From Azonexus fungiphilus (lineage in GTDB: Bacteria > Pseudomonadota > Gammaproteobacteria > Burkholderiales > Rhodocyclaceae), in contig NZ_RBXP01000004.1 of assembly GCF_003634965.1 (NCBI RefSeq), forward strand, positions 20,387 to 84,386: a stretch of DNA of 64,000 bases, written 5' to 3'. Positions 29,970 through 39,398 of the stretch are shown piece after piece. Numbering within the stretch: position 1 is the stretch's first letter; each line of letters opens with the position of its first letter. Made by a program: the position numbers and the translations under genes. The notes under the pieces are model-generated. The model was not told the origin of the DNA and made no database searches. It saw only the letters and a program-made list of their open reading frames with translations.

Positions 29970-30301
29970 GCTTTCTCCGTCGGCGTACAGGCATGTTGCT
30001 GCTCGCCGCAGGGCAGGCCGGCGCAGCAGTGCTCGGTCAGGTAGCCGAGCAGGTCGTTCATCGCCGGATAGTCGGCGATGTAGAAAATGAAGCGCCCCTC
30101 CTGGCGGCTGGCGATCAATCCGGCACGGCTGAGCTCCTTGAGATGGAAGCTGAAGCTGCCGTTGGCCTCGGTGTCGAGTTCGGCGGCCAGGTCGGCGACG
30201 CAGAGCCCGCCCTTGCCCGCCTGGACCAGGCGACGATAGACGCGCAGCCGGGTTTCATGAGCGAGTGCCTTGAGTGCGGTGGTGGCAAGTTCGATATCCA
30301 T
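29966..30301 (-). CDS. arsR: ArsR-family arsenic-responsive repressor
   Basis: 111 residues from MDIELATTALKALAHETRLR; a TTG 12 codons earlier is a weaker alternative. A winged helix with FSFHLKELSRAGLIASRQEGRFIFY, and a C-terminal cysteine-rich end (HCCAGLPCGE, HACTPTEKA) that could bind As(III). A promoter-like pair predicts transcription starting at the ATG, so a leaderless message is possible. It overlaps arsC by 4 bases and is likely autoregulated. Confidence 0.93.
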   Translation of the reverse strand: MDIELATTALKALAHETRLRVYRRLVQAGKGGLCVADLAAELDTEANGSFSFHLKELSRAGLIASRQEGRFIFYIADYPAMNDLLGYLTEHCCAGLPCGEQQHACTPTEKA

Positions 30302-30307
30302 ATTTAT

Positions 30308-30337
30308 AGAATAATCGAAATGATGATCTGCGGGCAA
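30308..30337 (-). promoter_or_regulatory. Candidate arsR promoter/operator, possibly leaderless
   Basis: Read on the minus strand: TTGCCC (30337-30332), 18-base spacer, TATTCT (30313-30308); the expected start is about 30301, the A of the arsR ATG. The AT-rich stretch ATTCTATAAATATGGAT overlaps both the -10 region and the start codon and has loosely inverted ends. This suits an ArsR operator, though only by resemblance. Confidence 0.45.
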
Positions 30338-30367
30338 GGGCGACCGGCTGCGCTCGCCCTTGGCGCG

Positions 30368-32050
30368 CTAAACGCAGAAGCGCAGCGTCGATTCGCGCAG
30401 GCGGTCGGCCAGGGCGGCGACTTCGTCGGCGTTGGTCGACGAGGACTGGGCGGCGCGGGCGCCGCGTTCGATCATCTGCGCCATGCGTTCGGTGTTCTGG
30501 GCAATCTGTTCGGCGGCCAGGCGTTGCTCGCCGAGGACGTCGACGATCTCGCGGGCGGCGACCGCCGAGCGTTCGCAGAAATCCTCGATGCGGGCGATCG
30601 CGCTCTCCGCCTGCGCGGCGAGCTCGGTGCCGCGGCGCGAGCGTTCGGCGGTGGCGGCGACGGCACCGCTGCTGCGCGCGGCGGCATCGCCGAGGCGGCC
30701 GACCAGGTTTTCGATCATGCGTGTGGTGTCGGCGGTGCGGGTGGCCAGCTTGCGCACCTCGTCGGCGACGACGGCGAAGCCGCGGCCGCTTTCGCCGGCG
30801 CGGGCGGCTTCGATCGCGGCGTTGAGCGAGAGCAGGTTGGTCTGTTCGGAAATCTCCTTGATCTCGCGGGCGAAGCCGGAAATCTGCTGGGTGTGCTGCT
30901 GCAGCTCCTGCATCGAGGCCGCCGAGCTGCGTGCCTCGCCGGAGATGTTGCCGATTTCCTGGATCGCCGCCTGGATGATGCGCCCGCTCTCGCCGGCGGT
31001 TTCCCGGGTGACGCGGGTGGCGTCGGCGGCGCTGCCGGCGCTTTCGGCCATCACCGCGATGGCCGTGGTCAGTTCCTCGATCGCGGCGGTGATCATCGCT
31101 GCCGAATCGCTTTGCTGGCTGTTGGTCTCGGCCACTTCGCGGGTTGCCTGGCGCAGTGCCAGGGCGTTGCCGGCGGTGGTTTCGGCACCGAGCTTGACCT
31201 CGCCGATCAGCCGGCGCAGGCGTTCCTGCATGTCGTCGATGGCCGCCACCAGCGAATGCGCGGCGGCCTTGCCGCTGCCCAGCGTGCGGCTCAGGTCGCC
31301 GTCGGCAACCCGGCGCGTCGCCGCGACCACCGGTGCCAGTTCGCCGCCGAGGCGGCCGAGAATGTTGCGGCCGATGGCCAAGGCGAGGATCAGGAAGGCC
31401 GCCGAGCCGGCCAGGCCGACGGCGAGCACCAGCGCCGCCGCTTCGGCAAAGCGGCGGTCGGCCAGCGCGGCGGCAGTGGCGGCACTGTCGCTGCTGGCCG
31501 CGGCGATTGCCGCGAAGGTTTCGGCAAGGGCGGCGATCAGCGGCGTGTCGGCGTCGCGGATGCCGGCATCGACCATCTGGATGTATTTCGGCTCGCCCGG
31601 CGAATTGCCGGCGAGGACGTCGTCGTAGAGCCGGTTGAGCTCGTCGGCCAGCGGGCGCAGCTCGGCGATCCGGCCGGCGGCCGGCAGGCCGGCGGCCGGC
31701 AGGCCGGCACGCTGCAGCGCCTCGAGCTGGTCGAGGGCGGCGGCGAAGGCGCGCCGGCCGGCGTCGAACTCGGCCCTGCCCTTGTCGAACTCGCTGCTCA
31801 TGAAGCTGCGCAGCATCATTGCGTTGAGCCCGCGCTGCTGGGCCTGAAAGGCGTTCTGGGCGGCACTGACGCCGGCCAGCGCCTGGCTCGCCCGGGCGAC
31901 CTGGCCGGCTTCCTCGTGCACGTCGTTGCGGAAACCCTGCAGGCTGAGCAGCGCGGTGAGCAGCAGCGCGATGCCGAGACCGCCGCCGACGCCGACCAGG
32001 GCGAGGATGCCGCCGCGGATGGAGAGTGAATTGATAAATTTCACAATCAA
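30368..32050 (-). CDS. Methyl-accepting chemotaxis protein
   Basis: 560 residues. The first transmembrane helix lies at about 14-40. A periplasmic, helical four-helix-bundle-like region covers about 40-205 and includes a [11 protein letters not shown] repeat. A second membrane segment lies at about 206-230 ([21 protein letters not shown]). HAMP-like and adaptation regions follow, and the conserved signalling hairpin [41 protein letters not shown] is at about 395-435. It ends FCV without a CheR pentapeptide. The ligand is unknown. It lies upstream of the ars operon on the same strand, with pstS divergent to it. Confidence 0.93.
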   Translation of the reverse strand: MIVKFINSLSIRGGILALVGVGGGLGIALLLTALLSLQGFRNDVHEEAGQVARASQALAGVSAAQNAFQAQQRGLNAMMLRSFMSSEFDKGRAEFDAGRRAFAAALDQLEALQRAGLPAAGLPAAGRIAELRPLADELNRLYDDVLAGNSPGEPKYIQMVDAGIRDADTPLIAALAETFAAIAAASSDSAATAAALADRRFAEAAALVLAVGLAGSAAFLILALAIGRNILGRLGGELAPVVAATRRVADGDLSRTLGSGKAAAHSLVAAIDDMQERLRRLIGEVKLGAETTAGNALALRQATREVAETNSQQSDSAAMITAAIEELTTAIAVMAESAGSAADATRVTRETAGESGRIIQAAIQEIGNISGEARSSAASMQELQQHTQQISGFAREIKEISEQTNLLSLNAAIEAARAGESGRGFAVVADEVRKLATRTADTTRMIENLVGRLGDAAARSSGAVAATAERSRRGTELAAQAESAIARIEDFCERSAVAAREIVDVLGEQRLAAEQIAQNTERMAQMIERGARAAQSSSTNADEVAALADRLRESTLRFCV

Positions 32051-32139
32051 ATCGCCTTAAATGACAAAGTCGTCAGCGTATACCCCGAATATTTCAGGCG
32101 TTTTGCGGTGCCAGGGGGGCGGCGACGCTTTGTTACAGC

Positions 32140-32157
32140 CTGTCATCCGGCTGTAAC
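32140..32157 (+). promoter_or_regulatory. Pho box upstream of pstS
   Basis: CTGTCAT-CCGG-CTGTAAC at 32140-32157 gives two 7-base PhoB half-sites with 11-base periodicity, close to the CTGTCAT consensus. A TAACCT at 32168-32173 is a candidate -10, ten bases after the box. It controls pstSCAB-phoU-phoBR under phosphate limitation. Confidence 0.8.
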
Positions 32158-32211
32158 AAACGCTGGGTAACCTGCGTCCTGTCACTACTTCCACCCAACA
32201 GGAGTCCATTC

Positions 32212-33210
32212 ATGTTCAAGCAGTCCAAGCTCGTTTCCGCGCTCGCCGTTGCCGGCGTCGCCCTGTTTGCCCAGGCCGCTCACGCGCAGGTCGTCAAGAT
32301 CGACGGCTCCTCGACCGTCTACCCGATCACCGAAGCCGTCGCCGAAGATTTCCAGAAAGCCAAGAAGAACGCAGTCAAGGTGACGGTCGGCATTTCCGGT
32401 ACCGGTGGCGGCTTCAAGAAGTTCTGCCGTGACGAGACCGATTTCCAGAACGCCTCGCGTCCGATCACCGCCAAGGAAATGGAAGACTGCAAGGCCGCCG
32501 GCGTCGAATACGTCGAAATGCCGGTCGCCTACGACGCGCTGACCGTCGTCATCAACCCGAAGAACAGCTTCCTCAAGCAAGCCACCGTCGAAGAGCTGAA
32601 GAAGCTGTGGGAACCGGCTGCCCAGGGCACGATCACCAAGTGGAACCAGGTCAACCCGGCCTGGCCGGACGCGCCGGTCAAGCTGTTCGGCGCCGGCGCC
32701 GATTCGGGCACCTTCGAATACTTCACCGAAGCCATCGTCGGCAAGGCCAAGTCCTCGCGCGGCGACTACACCGCTTCCGAAGACGACAACGTGCTGGTCC
32801 AGGGCGTCTCGCGCGACGTCAATGGCATCGGCTACTTCGGTTACGCCTACTACGCCGAGAACATGTCTCGCCTGAAGGGTCTGCCGATCGTCAATCCGAA
32901 GACCGGCAAGGCGGTCGAACCGTCCGGCGCCAACGTCGAGAACGGCAGCTACGTGCCGCTGTCGCGCCCGATCTTCGTCTATGTCAAGGCCAAGTCGCTG
33001 CAGAAGCCGGAAGTCCGCGAGTTCCTCGAGTTCTACATGAAGAACGCCGAGAAGCTGGTCCGCGAAGTCAAGTACGTGCCGCTGCCGAAGGCCGCCTACG
33101 AAGGCAACCTGAAGCACGTCAAGGACAAGAAGTACGGCACCGTGTTCGGTGGCAAGAACGAAGTCGGCATCACCATCGAAGAGCTGATGAAGCGCGAAGC
33201 CAAGATGTAA
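32212..33210 (+). CDS. pstS: Phosphate ABC transporter periplasmic binding protein
   Basis: 332 residues with a Sec signal peptide ([20 protein letters not shown] then AAHAQ-V). Phosphate-binding loops: [37 protein letters not shown], and [11 protein letters not shown]. It delivers phosphate to the PstCA channel. AGGAG about ten bases before the ATG sets the start. A hairpin lies after its stop, consistent with the higher level of PstS message usual for this system. A Pho box stands 55 bases upstream. Confidence 0.97.
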   Translation: MFKQSKLVSALAVAGVALFAQAAHAQVVKIDGSSTVYPITEAVAEDFQKAKKNAVKVTVGISGTGGGFKKFCRDETDFQNASRPITAKEMEDCKAAGVEYVEMPVAYDALTVVINPKNSFLKQATVEELKKLWEPAAQGTITKWNQVNPAWPDAPVKLFGAGADSGTFEYFTEAIVGKAKSSRGDYTASEDDNVLVQGVSRDVNGIGYFGYAYYAENMSRLKGLPIVNPKTGKAVEPSGANVENGSYVPLSRPIFVYVKAKSLQKPEVREFLEFYMKNAEKLVREVKYVPLPKAAYEGNLKHVKDKKYGTVFGGKNEVGITIEELMKREAKM

Positions 33211-33219
33211 GCAGCACCT

Positions 33220-33239
33220 GACGGACCCTTCGGTCCGTC
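33220..33239. other. Hairpin between pstS and pstC
   Basis: GACGGACC, loop CTTC, GGTCCGTC, without a T run. A UUCG-like stable hairpin in this position probably protects the pstS message and lowers distal expression rather than terminating it. Confidence 0.65.
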
Positions 33240-33293
33240 GCCGCAAGGGGCCGGTCCGCATGGGCAGGCCCCGTTTCCGAAAGGAACCTTCAA

Positions 33294-34241
33294 GTGAATC
33301 ACGCCATGTCCGCAAATTCCGCCTCCGACCTGCCGCAGGTCAGCGACCGCCTGGCCAAGAACGCCATGCGCCACGTCAGCGAGCGCCTGATCGAGAGCGT
33401 CCTCTTCGCCGCCGCCGCGGTGTCGGTGCTGACGACGATCGGCATCGTCTATGTGCTCGTCACCGAGTCCATCCATTTCTTCCAGAACGTCAGCATCGTC
33501 GAGTTCCTCACCGACACGCAGTGGACCCCGCTGTTCGACGATGCCCACTACGGCATCATGGTGCTCATCTCGGGCACCCTTGTTTCTTCCGGCGTGGCGC
33601 TCGCCGTCGCCATCCCGATGGGCACGATCATCGCGATCTACCTGTCGGAGTTCGCCAATCCCAAGGTCCGCGAAGTCGCCAAGCCGGTGCTTGAACTGCT
33701 CGGCGGCATTCCGACCATCGTCTTCGGCTATTTCGCGCTGTTGATCGTCACCCCGCTGCTGCAGAAGATCTTCCCGGAGCTGCCCGGCTTCTCGCTGCTC
33801 TCGGCCGGCCTGGTGATGGGCATCATGATCGTTCCCTACATCGCCTCGCTGTCCGAGGACGCGATGCGCGCGGTGCCGATGAGCATGCGCGAAGGCTCCT
33901 ACGCGATGGGCGCGACCAAGCTCTACACCGCGATCCACGTCGTCGTCCCGGCCGCCGTCTCCGGCCTGGCCGCTTCCTACATCCTGGGCATCTCGCGGGC
34001 TGTCGGCGAAACCATGATCCTGGCGGTCGCCGCCGGCATGCAGCCGAACCTGACCTGGAATCCGATGGAACCGGCCGCGACGATCACCTCCTACATCGTC
34101 CAGGTGGCGCTCGGCGACCTGCCGCACGGCTCGATCGGCTACCAGACGATCTTCGCCGCCGGCCTGACGCTGCTGCTGATCACGCTGCTCTTCAACATTC
34201 TCGGCCAATGGCTGCGCCGTCGCTTCCGTGAGGCTTACTAA
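33294..34241 (+). CDS. pstC: Phosphate ABC transporter permease PstC
   Basis: 315 residues starting at GTG (33294), chosen because AAAGGAA lies seven bases before it; an ATG at 33306 is the alternative. Six membrane helices from about residue 40. Permease (EAA-like) segments: LELLGGIPTIVFGYFALLI, SLSEDAMRAVPMSMREGSYAMGATK and GISRAVGETMILAVAAGM. It forms the inner-membrane channel with PstA. It overlaps nothing; pstA begins one base after the stop. Confidence 0.96.
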   Translation: MNHAMSANSASDLPQVSDRLAKNAMRHVSERLIESVLFAAAAVSVLTTIGIVYVLVTESIHFFQNVSIVEFLTDTQWTPLFDDAHYGIMVLISGTLVSSGVALAVAIPMGTIIAIYLSEFANPKVREVAKPVLELLGGIPTIVFGYFALLIVTPLLQKIFPELPGFSLLSAGLVMGIMIVPYIASLSEDAMRAVPMSMREGSYAMGATKLYTAIHVVVPAAVSGLAASYILGISRAVGETMILAVAAGMQPNLTWNPMEPAATITSYIVQVALGDLPHGSIGYQTIFAAGLTLLLITLLFNILGQWLRRRFREAY

Positions 34242-34242
34242 C

Positions 34243-35178
34243 ATGCAACCGATGACTACCGAACAAATCCGCGTGCTGATCGCCCGCGGCAAACTCAAGG
34301 ACACGGTCTTCCAGGCCCTCGGCATCATCTGCCTGGCGATCGGCCTGCTGGTGATCTTCCTGCTCGTCGGCGACATGCTGATGCGCGGCCTCGACCGCCT
34401 CAACCTCGAATTCTTCACCGAGTTCGCCTCGCGTCGCGCCTCCCAGTCCGGCATCCTCTCGGCCTGGGTCGGCACGCTGCTGGTGATGCTGGTCACCGCC
34501 GCCGCCGCCGTGCCGCTCGGCGTCGCCGCCGGCATCTACCTCGAGGAATACGCCAAGCGCAACTGGATCACCGACATCATCGAGATCAACATCACCAATC
34601 TCGCCGCCGTCCCGTCGATCGTCTATGGCCTGCTCGCGCTCGGCATCTTCGTCTACACCTTCGGCTTCGGCCAGAGCATCCTCTCGGCCGGCCTGACGCT
34701 GGCGCTGCTCATCCTGCCGATCGTCATCGTCGCCACTCGCGAGGCGATCCGGGCGATCCCGTCGATGATCCGCGAAGGCTCGATGGCGGTCGGTGCGACG
34801 CGCTGGCAGACCTGCCGCTACCACATCATCCCCTACGCCATGCCCGGCATCCTGACCGGCGTGATCATCGGCCTCGCCCGTGCGATCGGCGAAACCGCCC
34901 CGATCATCACCATCGGCGCGCTCACCTTCATCGCCTTCCTGCCGCCGGTGCCCTTCACCGCCACCGGCATGGATGGCGCGTCGGCCGGGCTGTTCGACTG
35001 GGTGATGTCGCCCTTCACGGTGATGCCGATCCAGATCTTCAACTGGACCTCGCGTCCCGACCCGGCCTTCGAGGTCAACGCCGCCGCTGCCGGCTTCGTG
35101 CTGATGGGCATGGTCCTGTCGATGAACGCCGTCGCCATCTGGTTGCGCTACCGGATGCGCAAGAACATCAAGTGGTAA
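34243..35178 (+). CDS. pstA: Phosphate ABC transporter permease PstA
   Basis: 311 residues from [16 protein letters not shown] (an ATG three codons on is also possible), with GTGAGG upstream inside the pstC end. Six membrane helices, first at about 28-50. Permease signature: [42 protein letters not shown] and [17 protein letters not shown]. It partners PstC. The next gene, pstB, is separated by a GGTCGACC element. Confidence 0.96.
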   Translation: MQPMTTEQIRVLIARGKLKDTVFQALGIICLAIGLLVIFLLVGDMLMRGLDRLNLEFFTEFASRRASQSGILSAWVGTLLVMLVTAAAAVPLGVAAGIYLEEYAKRNWITDIIEINITNLAAVPSIVYGLLALGIFVYTFGFGQSILSAGLTLALLILPIVIVATREAIRAIPSMIREGSMAVGATRWQTCRYHIIPYAMPGILTGVIIGLARAIGETAPIITIGALTFIAFLPPVPFTATGMDGASAGLFDWVMSPFTVMPIQIFNWTSRPDPAFEVNAAAAGFVLMGMVLSMNAVAIWLRYRMRKNIKW

Positions 35179-35184
35179 GTGCAC

Positions 35185-35192
35185 GGTCGACC
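35185..35192. repeat. GGTCGACC element between pstA and pstB (copy f)
   Basis: CACGGTCGACCGCCGGAAAC, followed by GCCGAAAAACCG as in copies a and g. It is a partial copy lacking the left T-rich arm. Confidence 0.5.
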
Positions 35193-35234
35193 GCCGGAAA
35201 CGCCGAAAAACCGAATTTCGAAATGGAACCGCAA

Positions 35235-36014
35235 ATGCAAACTCACGACAAACCCCAACTCAAGGCCGAGGCCCGCAACCTCAACTTCTACTACGGCGAA
35301 GCCAAGGCCCTGAAGAACATCAACATGCCGATCTACGACAAGAAGGTCACCGCGCTGATCGGGCCTTCGGGCTGCGGCAAGTCGACCTACCTGCGCAGCT
35401 TCAACCGCATGCACGACCTCTACCCGGGCAACCGCTACGAGGGCGAGATCCGCTTCTACCCGGACAACACCAACCTGCTGTCGCCGGAAGTCGATCCGAT
35501 CGAAGTGCGGATGCGCGTCGGCATGGTCTTCCAGAAGCCGAACCCCTTCCCCAAGACGATCTACGAGAACGTCGCCTACGGCCTGCGCGTGCGCGGCGAG
35601 AGCAACAAGCGCATCCTCGACGAGAAGGTCGAGCAGGCGCTGCGCGGCGCCGCCATCTGGGAAGAAGTGAAGGACCGCCTGCAGGACCTGGCGCCGAACC
35701 TTTCCGGCGGTCAGCAGCAGCGCCTGTGCATTGCCCGCGCGCTGGCCACCGATCCCGAACTGCTGCTCTTCGACGAGCCGACCTCGGCGCTCGACCCGAT
35801 CGCCACCGGCGCCATCGAGGAACTGGTGCACGAACTGAAGAAGCGCGTCACCATCCTCATCGTCACCCACAACATGCAGCAGGCAGCGCGCGTTTCCGAC
35901 TACACCGCCTACATGTACCTGGGCGAGATGATCGAGTTCGGCAAGACCGATGAAATCTTCATCAAGCCGAACGACAAGCGTACCGAAGACTACATCACCG
36001 GCCGCATGGGCTGA
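35235..36014 (+). CDS. pstB: Phosphate ABC transporter ATP-binding protein
   Basis: 259 residues from [21 protein letters not shown] (GGAA six bases upstream); an ATG four codons earlier (35223) is possible. Walker [22 protein letters not shown]-loop [12 protein letters not shown], signature [15 protein letters not shown] and Walker [17 protein letters not shown], then the switch His in VTHNMQQA. Length is as in E. coli PstB (257). It powers the PstCA channel and takes part in Pho signalling with PhoU. Confidence 0.97.
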   Translation: MQTHDKPQLKAEARNLNFYYGEAKALKNINMPIYDKKVTALIGPSGCGKSTYLRSFNRMHDLYPGNRYEGEIRFYPDNTNLLSPEVDPIEVRMRVGMVFQKPNPFPKTIYENVAYGLRVRGESNKRILDEKVEQALRGAAIWEEVKDRLQDLAPNLSGGQQQRLCIARALATDPELLLFDEPTSALDPIATGAIEELVHELKKRVTILIVTHNMQQAARVSDYTAYMYLGEMIEFGKTDEIFIKPNDKRTEDYITGRMG

Positions 36015-36025
36015 GGAGAACGAAA

Positions 36026-36715
36026 ATGCCTGATTCCCTGCACGTATCCAGCCAGTTCGACGAGGACCTCGCCCGCCTGCGCACGCATGTGCTGCAAATG
36101 GGCGGCCTGGTCGAAACCCAGATCTCGTCGGCGATCGATGCCTATTCGACGGGCGAGGTCGCCAGCGTCAAGAGCATCATCGAGACCGACCGCAAGGTGA
36201 ACGACCTCGAGAAGGCGATCGACGACGACTGCGCCCACATCATCGCCAAGCGCCAGCCGACCGCCTCCGACCTGCGCCTGGTCCTCGGCATCAGCAAGAT
36301 CGTCACCGACCTCGAACGCGCCGGCGACGAAGCCAAGAAGATCGCCAAGGGCGTCCGCCGCATCTACGAAGCCGGCCACATGCCGACCCAGTACGGCGTC
36401 GGCATCCGCCACCTGGCCGAAGCCGCGCTGACGATGGTGCGCCAGGCGCTCGACGCCTTCGCCCGGCTCGACGGCAAGCTTGCGCTCAGCGTCATCCGTG
36501 CCGACGAGGACGTCGATGTCGAATTCAAGTCGATCATCCGTCAGTTGATCACGCACATGATGGAAGACCCGCGTACCATTACGACCTCGATCGACATCAT
36601 CTCGATCTCGCGGGCCATCGAACGCATCGGCGACCATGCCAAGAACATCTCCGAGCAGGTGGTGTTCGTCGTCGAAGGCCGCGATATCCGCCATGACAAG
36701 GAGGCCATCAAGTGA
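36026..36715 (+). CDS. phoU: PhoU phosphate-signalling regulator
   Basis: 229 residues, two PhoU repeats. The repeats contain QMGGLVETQISSAIDAY with DLEKAIDDDCAHIIAKRQP, and KIVTDLERAGDEAKKIA and ISRAIERIGDHAKNISEQVVF, with the conserved E/DxxxD metal-binding motif twice. It joins Pst transport state to PhoR and keeps the Pho regulon off when phosphate is plentiful. It begins 11 bases after pstB, and its stop overlaps the phoB GTG start. Confidence 0.97.
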   Translation: MPDSLHVSSQFDEDLARLRTHVLQMGGLVETQISSAIDAYSTGEVASVKSIIETDRKVNDLEKAIDDDCAHIIAKRQPTASDLRLVLGISKIVTDLERAGDEAKKIAKGVRRIYEAGHMPTQYGVGIRHLAEAALTMVRQALDAFARLDGKLALSVIRADEDVDVEFKSIIRQLITHMMEDPRTITTSIDIISISRAIERIGDHAKNISEQVVFVVEGRDIRHDKEAIK

Positions 36716-37398
36716 CACCGACGATTCTGGTCGTCGAGGACGAACCGGCGATTCAGGAACTGGTTGTGATCAACCTCAAGCACGCCGGCTTCCTCGCCGT
36801 GCGTGCCGCCAGCGCCGAAGAAGCCGATTCGGCGATCCGCGCCGCGTTGCCCGACCTGGTCATTCTCGACTGGATGCTGCCCGGCCAGTCCGGCGTTGCG
36901 CTGGCCAAGAAGATCCGCGGCGACGAACGCACCCGCGAGATCCCGATCATCATGCTCACCGCCCGCGTGCATGAAGAAGACAAGGTCCAGGGCCTCGACG
37001 CCGGCGCCGACGACTACGTGACCAAGCCCTTCTCGCCGAAGGAGCTGGTCGCCCGCGTCCGCGCCGTGCTGCGCCGCCGCGCCCCGCACCTGGCCGGCGA
37101 AGCGGTCGAGGTCGGCGACCTCCAGCTCAACCCGGCGACCCATCGCGTGCTCGCCGGCGGCCAGCCGATCGAGCTCGGGCCGACCGAGTTCCGCCTGCTC
37201 TTCTTCTTCATGACCCACGCCGAGCGCGTCTACACCCGCGCCCAGCTGCTCGACGAAGTCTGGGGCGACCACGTCTTCATCGAGGAGCGCACCGTCGACG
37301 TCCATATCCGTCGCCTGCGCGCCGCCCTCGAATCGACCGGCCACCACGAGCGGGTCGAAACCGTGCGCGGCACCGGCTACCGTTTCCGGGGAGCCTGA
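36712..37398 (+). CDS. phoB: Phosphate regulon response regulator PhoB
   Basis: 228 residues from a GTG start that overlaps the phoU stop (GTGA), preceded by AGGAGG. Receiver domain with the acidic pair in VVEDEPAIQEL, phospho-acceptor D in LVILDWMLPGQSG, T in IIMLTARVHE and K in YVTKPFSPKEL. The OmpR-type winged helix (about 130-228) contains LGPTEFRLLFFFMTHAERVY and RTVDVHIRRLRAAL. It binds the Pho boxes at 32140-32157 and, as predicted here, 40458-40484. Confidence 0.97.
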   Translation: MTPTILVVEDEPAIQELVVINLKHAGFLAVRAASAEEADSAIRAALPDLVILDWMLPGQSGVALAKKIRGDERTREIPIIMLTARVHEEDKVQGLDAGADDYVTKPFSPKELVARVRAVLRRRAPHLAGEAVEVGDLQLNPATHRVLAGGQPIELGPTEFRLLFFFMTHAERVYTRAQLLDEVWGDHVFIEERTVDVHIRRLRAALESTGHHERVETVRGTGYRFRGA

Positions 37399-37403
37399 CG
37401 GCA

Positions 37404-38684
37404 GTGCAGCGAGCCCTGGCTTACGGCGCCTTCACCGCCGTCATTGCATTCCTGCTCGGTTATTTCGGGGAAACCTGGATGGGCTGGGTGCTCTTCTACA
37501 TCGGCCTCAGCGTGCACCTGGCGATGCACTACCGCAACTTCTCGCGCCTCGAACGCTGGTCGCACAAGCCGGTGCTCGACGCCAGCCTCGAAGGCGACGG
37601 CGAGTGGGATGCGGTCTTCCGCCGCCTCTACCGCCACGAGAAGGAACTGCTCGAGAAGATCGAGCACCGCGAGCGCGATATCGCCCGCCTGATTGCCGCC
37701 GTGCATGCGATGAACGACGGCATCGTCCTGCTTGACGGCGAGTTCCGCATCCAGTTCTGCAACAAGACCGCCGAGCGCCAGCTCGACATCGACAGCAGCA
37801 CCGACCGCGGCGCCGCCATCGCCAACATCGTCCGCCAGCCGCGCTTCATCGACTACCTCGGCAAGGGCGATTTCACGCGGCCGCTGGTGCTCCGCCTCGA
37901 CCGCTACTTCGAGCGCGTGCTCTCGCTCTACCTGATCGCCTACGCCGAAGACCACTGGCTGCTGCAGGTCAAGGACATCACCCAGACCGACCGCCTCGAC
38001 AGCATGCGCCGCGACTTCGTCGCCAACGTCTCGCACGAGCTGCGCACGCCGCTGACCGTGCTCTCCGGTTTCGTCGAGACGCTGCAGGAAATCGAACTCG
38101 ACGCCGACTCGCGCCGCCACTACCTGCAACTGATGGGCGAGCAGTCGCAACGCATGCAGTCGATCGTCCAGGACCTGCTGACGCTGTCGTCGATCGAATC
38201 GGCACCGCCGCCGGAAGACCAGCCGGTGGACATGGCCAGCCTGGTGGACAAGCTCTACCGCGACGCCGTCGCACTCTCCGCCGGCCGCCACGACATCCGC
38301 CTCGACAGCGACGGCCAGGGCGACCTGCTCGGCGCCGAATCGGAACTGGTCAGCGCGCTTGCCAACCTGGTCGCCAATGCCGTCCGCTACACCCCGGCCG
38401 GCGGCACGATCACGCTGATCTGGAAAATCTCCGCCGAAGGCGCCGAATTCGCCGTCCAGGATACCGGCATCGGCATCGACCCCAAGCACATCCCGCGGCT
38501 GACCGAACGCTTCTACCGCGTGGACCGCGGCCGCTCGCGCGACGCCGGCGGCACCGGCCTCGGCCTGGCGATCGTCAAGCACTCGCTCAACCGCCACCAG
38601 GCAACGCTCGAGATCACCAGCAAACCCGGCGAAGGCAGCCGCTTCGCCACCCGCTTCCCGGCCAGCCGCGTCACCGGCCTCTGA
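37404..38684 (+). CDS. phoR: Phosphate regulon sensor histidine kinase PhoR
   Basis: 426 residues from a GTG start. Two short transmembrane helices near the N-terminus (about 2-40) with almost no periplasmic loop, as in PhoR, then a PAS domain (about 90-195). The phospho-acceptor H lies in FVANVSHELRTPLTVLSGF, followed by NLVANAVRYTPAGG, the ATP lid DTGIGIDPKHIP and GGTGLGLAIVKH. It begins 5 bases after phoB. Polyphosphate genes are often next in related genomes, but here the gene is followed by a repeat and an unrelated membrane gene. Confidence 0.96.
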   Translation: MQRALAYGAFTAVIAFLLGYFGETWMGWVLFYIGLSVHLAMHYRNFSRLERWSHKPVLDASLEGDGEWDAVFRRLYRHEKELLEKIEHRERDIARLIAAVHAMNDGIVLLDGEFRIQFCNKTAERQLDIDSSTDRGAAIANIVRQPRFIDYLGKGDFTRPLVLRLDRYFERVLSLYLIAYAEDHWLLQVKDITQTDRLDSMRRDFVANVSHELRTPLTVLSGFVETLQEIELDADSRRHYLQLMGEQSQRMQSIVQDLLTLSSIESAPPPEDQPVDMASLVDKLYRDAVALSAGRHDIRLDSDGQGDLLGAESELVSALANLVANAVRYTPAGGTITLIWKISAEGAEFAVQDTGIGIDPKHIPRLTERFYRVDRGRSRDAGGTGLGLAIVKHSLNRHQATLEITSKPGEGSRFATRFPASRVTGL

Positions 38685-38691
38685 CCCCCGA

Positions 38692-38746
38692 CGTTGACGG
38701 TCGACCCGGCAAAAATGCCGAAAACCGGACGTCGACCGTGAAATTT
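38692..38746. repeat. Double GGTCGACC-type element after phoR (copy g)
   Basis: Two half elements: TTGACGGTCGACC (core 38699-38706) and GGACGTCGACCGTGAAA (core about 38731-38737). They flank a CGGCA-AAAA-TGCCG hairpin (38707-38720). It is the most complex member of the family and the only one with two cores in one gap. Confidence 0.65.
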
Positions 38747-38807
38747 GCGGGAGCTCTTGCGACGACGTCCGGCGCGATGCGAATGCCGGATGTCGGGCTC
38801 GTTGCCC

Positions 38808-39296
38808 TCACAAGCGCCAGAGATAGAAGGCTGTGGTCAGAAAAATGAGCGCCGACAAAAAGCTGATGCTGGGCCAACCCGGCCGCAAGAGCAGGCTCTT
38901 CTCCGGACGCCCGGGGTTGTAGTAGATGGCGACCCGCCCCGTTTCGTCGGGGCAGACCTGCGCCGGCAGCAGTTTCGCCGTGTTCCTGAGCATGCCCGAG
39001 GCCGACATTTTCCATATCGAGATGCCTTGGCCCGTATAGGACCGGCCATTCACCTCATACCGATAGAGTGCCGAAGGAACGTAGTCCTGGTCTCGGGTGC
39101 CAGGATCGGGGCCGCCCAGCGGACGAATGCCAAGGTCGAGAAGCTGCCCTTCCACCTGCGGCCACCGGCGAACGCGCAGTGCATGCCACAGCGAACCGGC
39201 GAGGACGACGAGCACATACAGCGTCGCCCAGAAGTGGATGCCCTGCAACTCCTTGCGGAGCGCCAGATCGAGCATGCGGTGAAGATAGTCGAGCAT
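38808..39296 (-). CDS. DUF3592-type membrane protein
   Basis: 162 residues. One transmembrane segment lies near the N-terminus (about 20-42: HFWATLYVLVVLAGSLWHAL) and another at the C-terminus (about 140-160: FLSALIFLTTAFYLW). Between them is a periplasmic or cytosolic domain with YRYEVNGRSYTGQGISI and TGRVAIYYNPGRPEKSLLL, the YxYxVxGxxY...V.YNPxxPxxS pattern of DUF3592. The start is uncertain (no clear ribosome site). The function of this family is unknown. It is adjacent to the lower-GC cassette-like island. Confidence 0.7.
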   Translation of the reverse strand: MLDYLHRMLDLALRKELQGIHFWATLYVLVVLAGSLWHALRVRRWPQVEGQLLDLGIRPLGGPDPGTRDQDYVPSALYRYEVNGRSYTGQGISIWKMSASGMLRNTAKLLPAQVCPDETGRVAIYYNPGRPEKSLLLRPGWPSISFLSALIFLTTAFYLWRL

Positions 39297-39375
39297 GGTT
39301 TTTGATGCTTAGCTTAGCTTTGAGCGGCCTGCGCGGCTTTTTGCACAGGTCCCGAGGAATGGTGGAGTGGGTGTC

Positions 39376-39387
39376 GTGTGATCACAC
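39376..39387. other. Perfect 12-bp palindrome GTGTGATCACAC
   Basis: Lies 11 bases after the stop of the cassette-like gene at 39399-39893. It resembles a CRP-type half-site pair or a recombination relic. No attC-like right end could be recognised on this side. Confidence 0.4.
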
Positions 39388-39398
39388 TAACCCGATAC

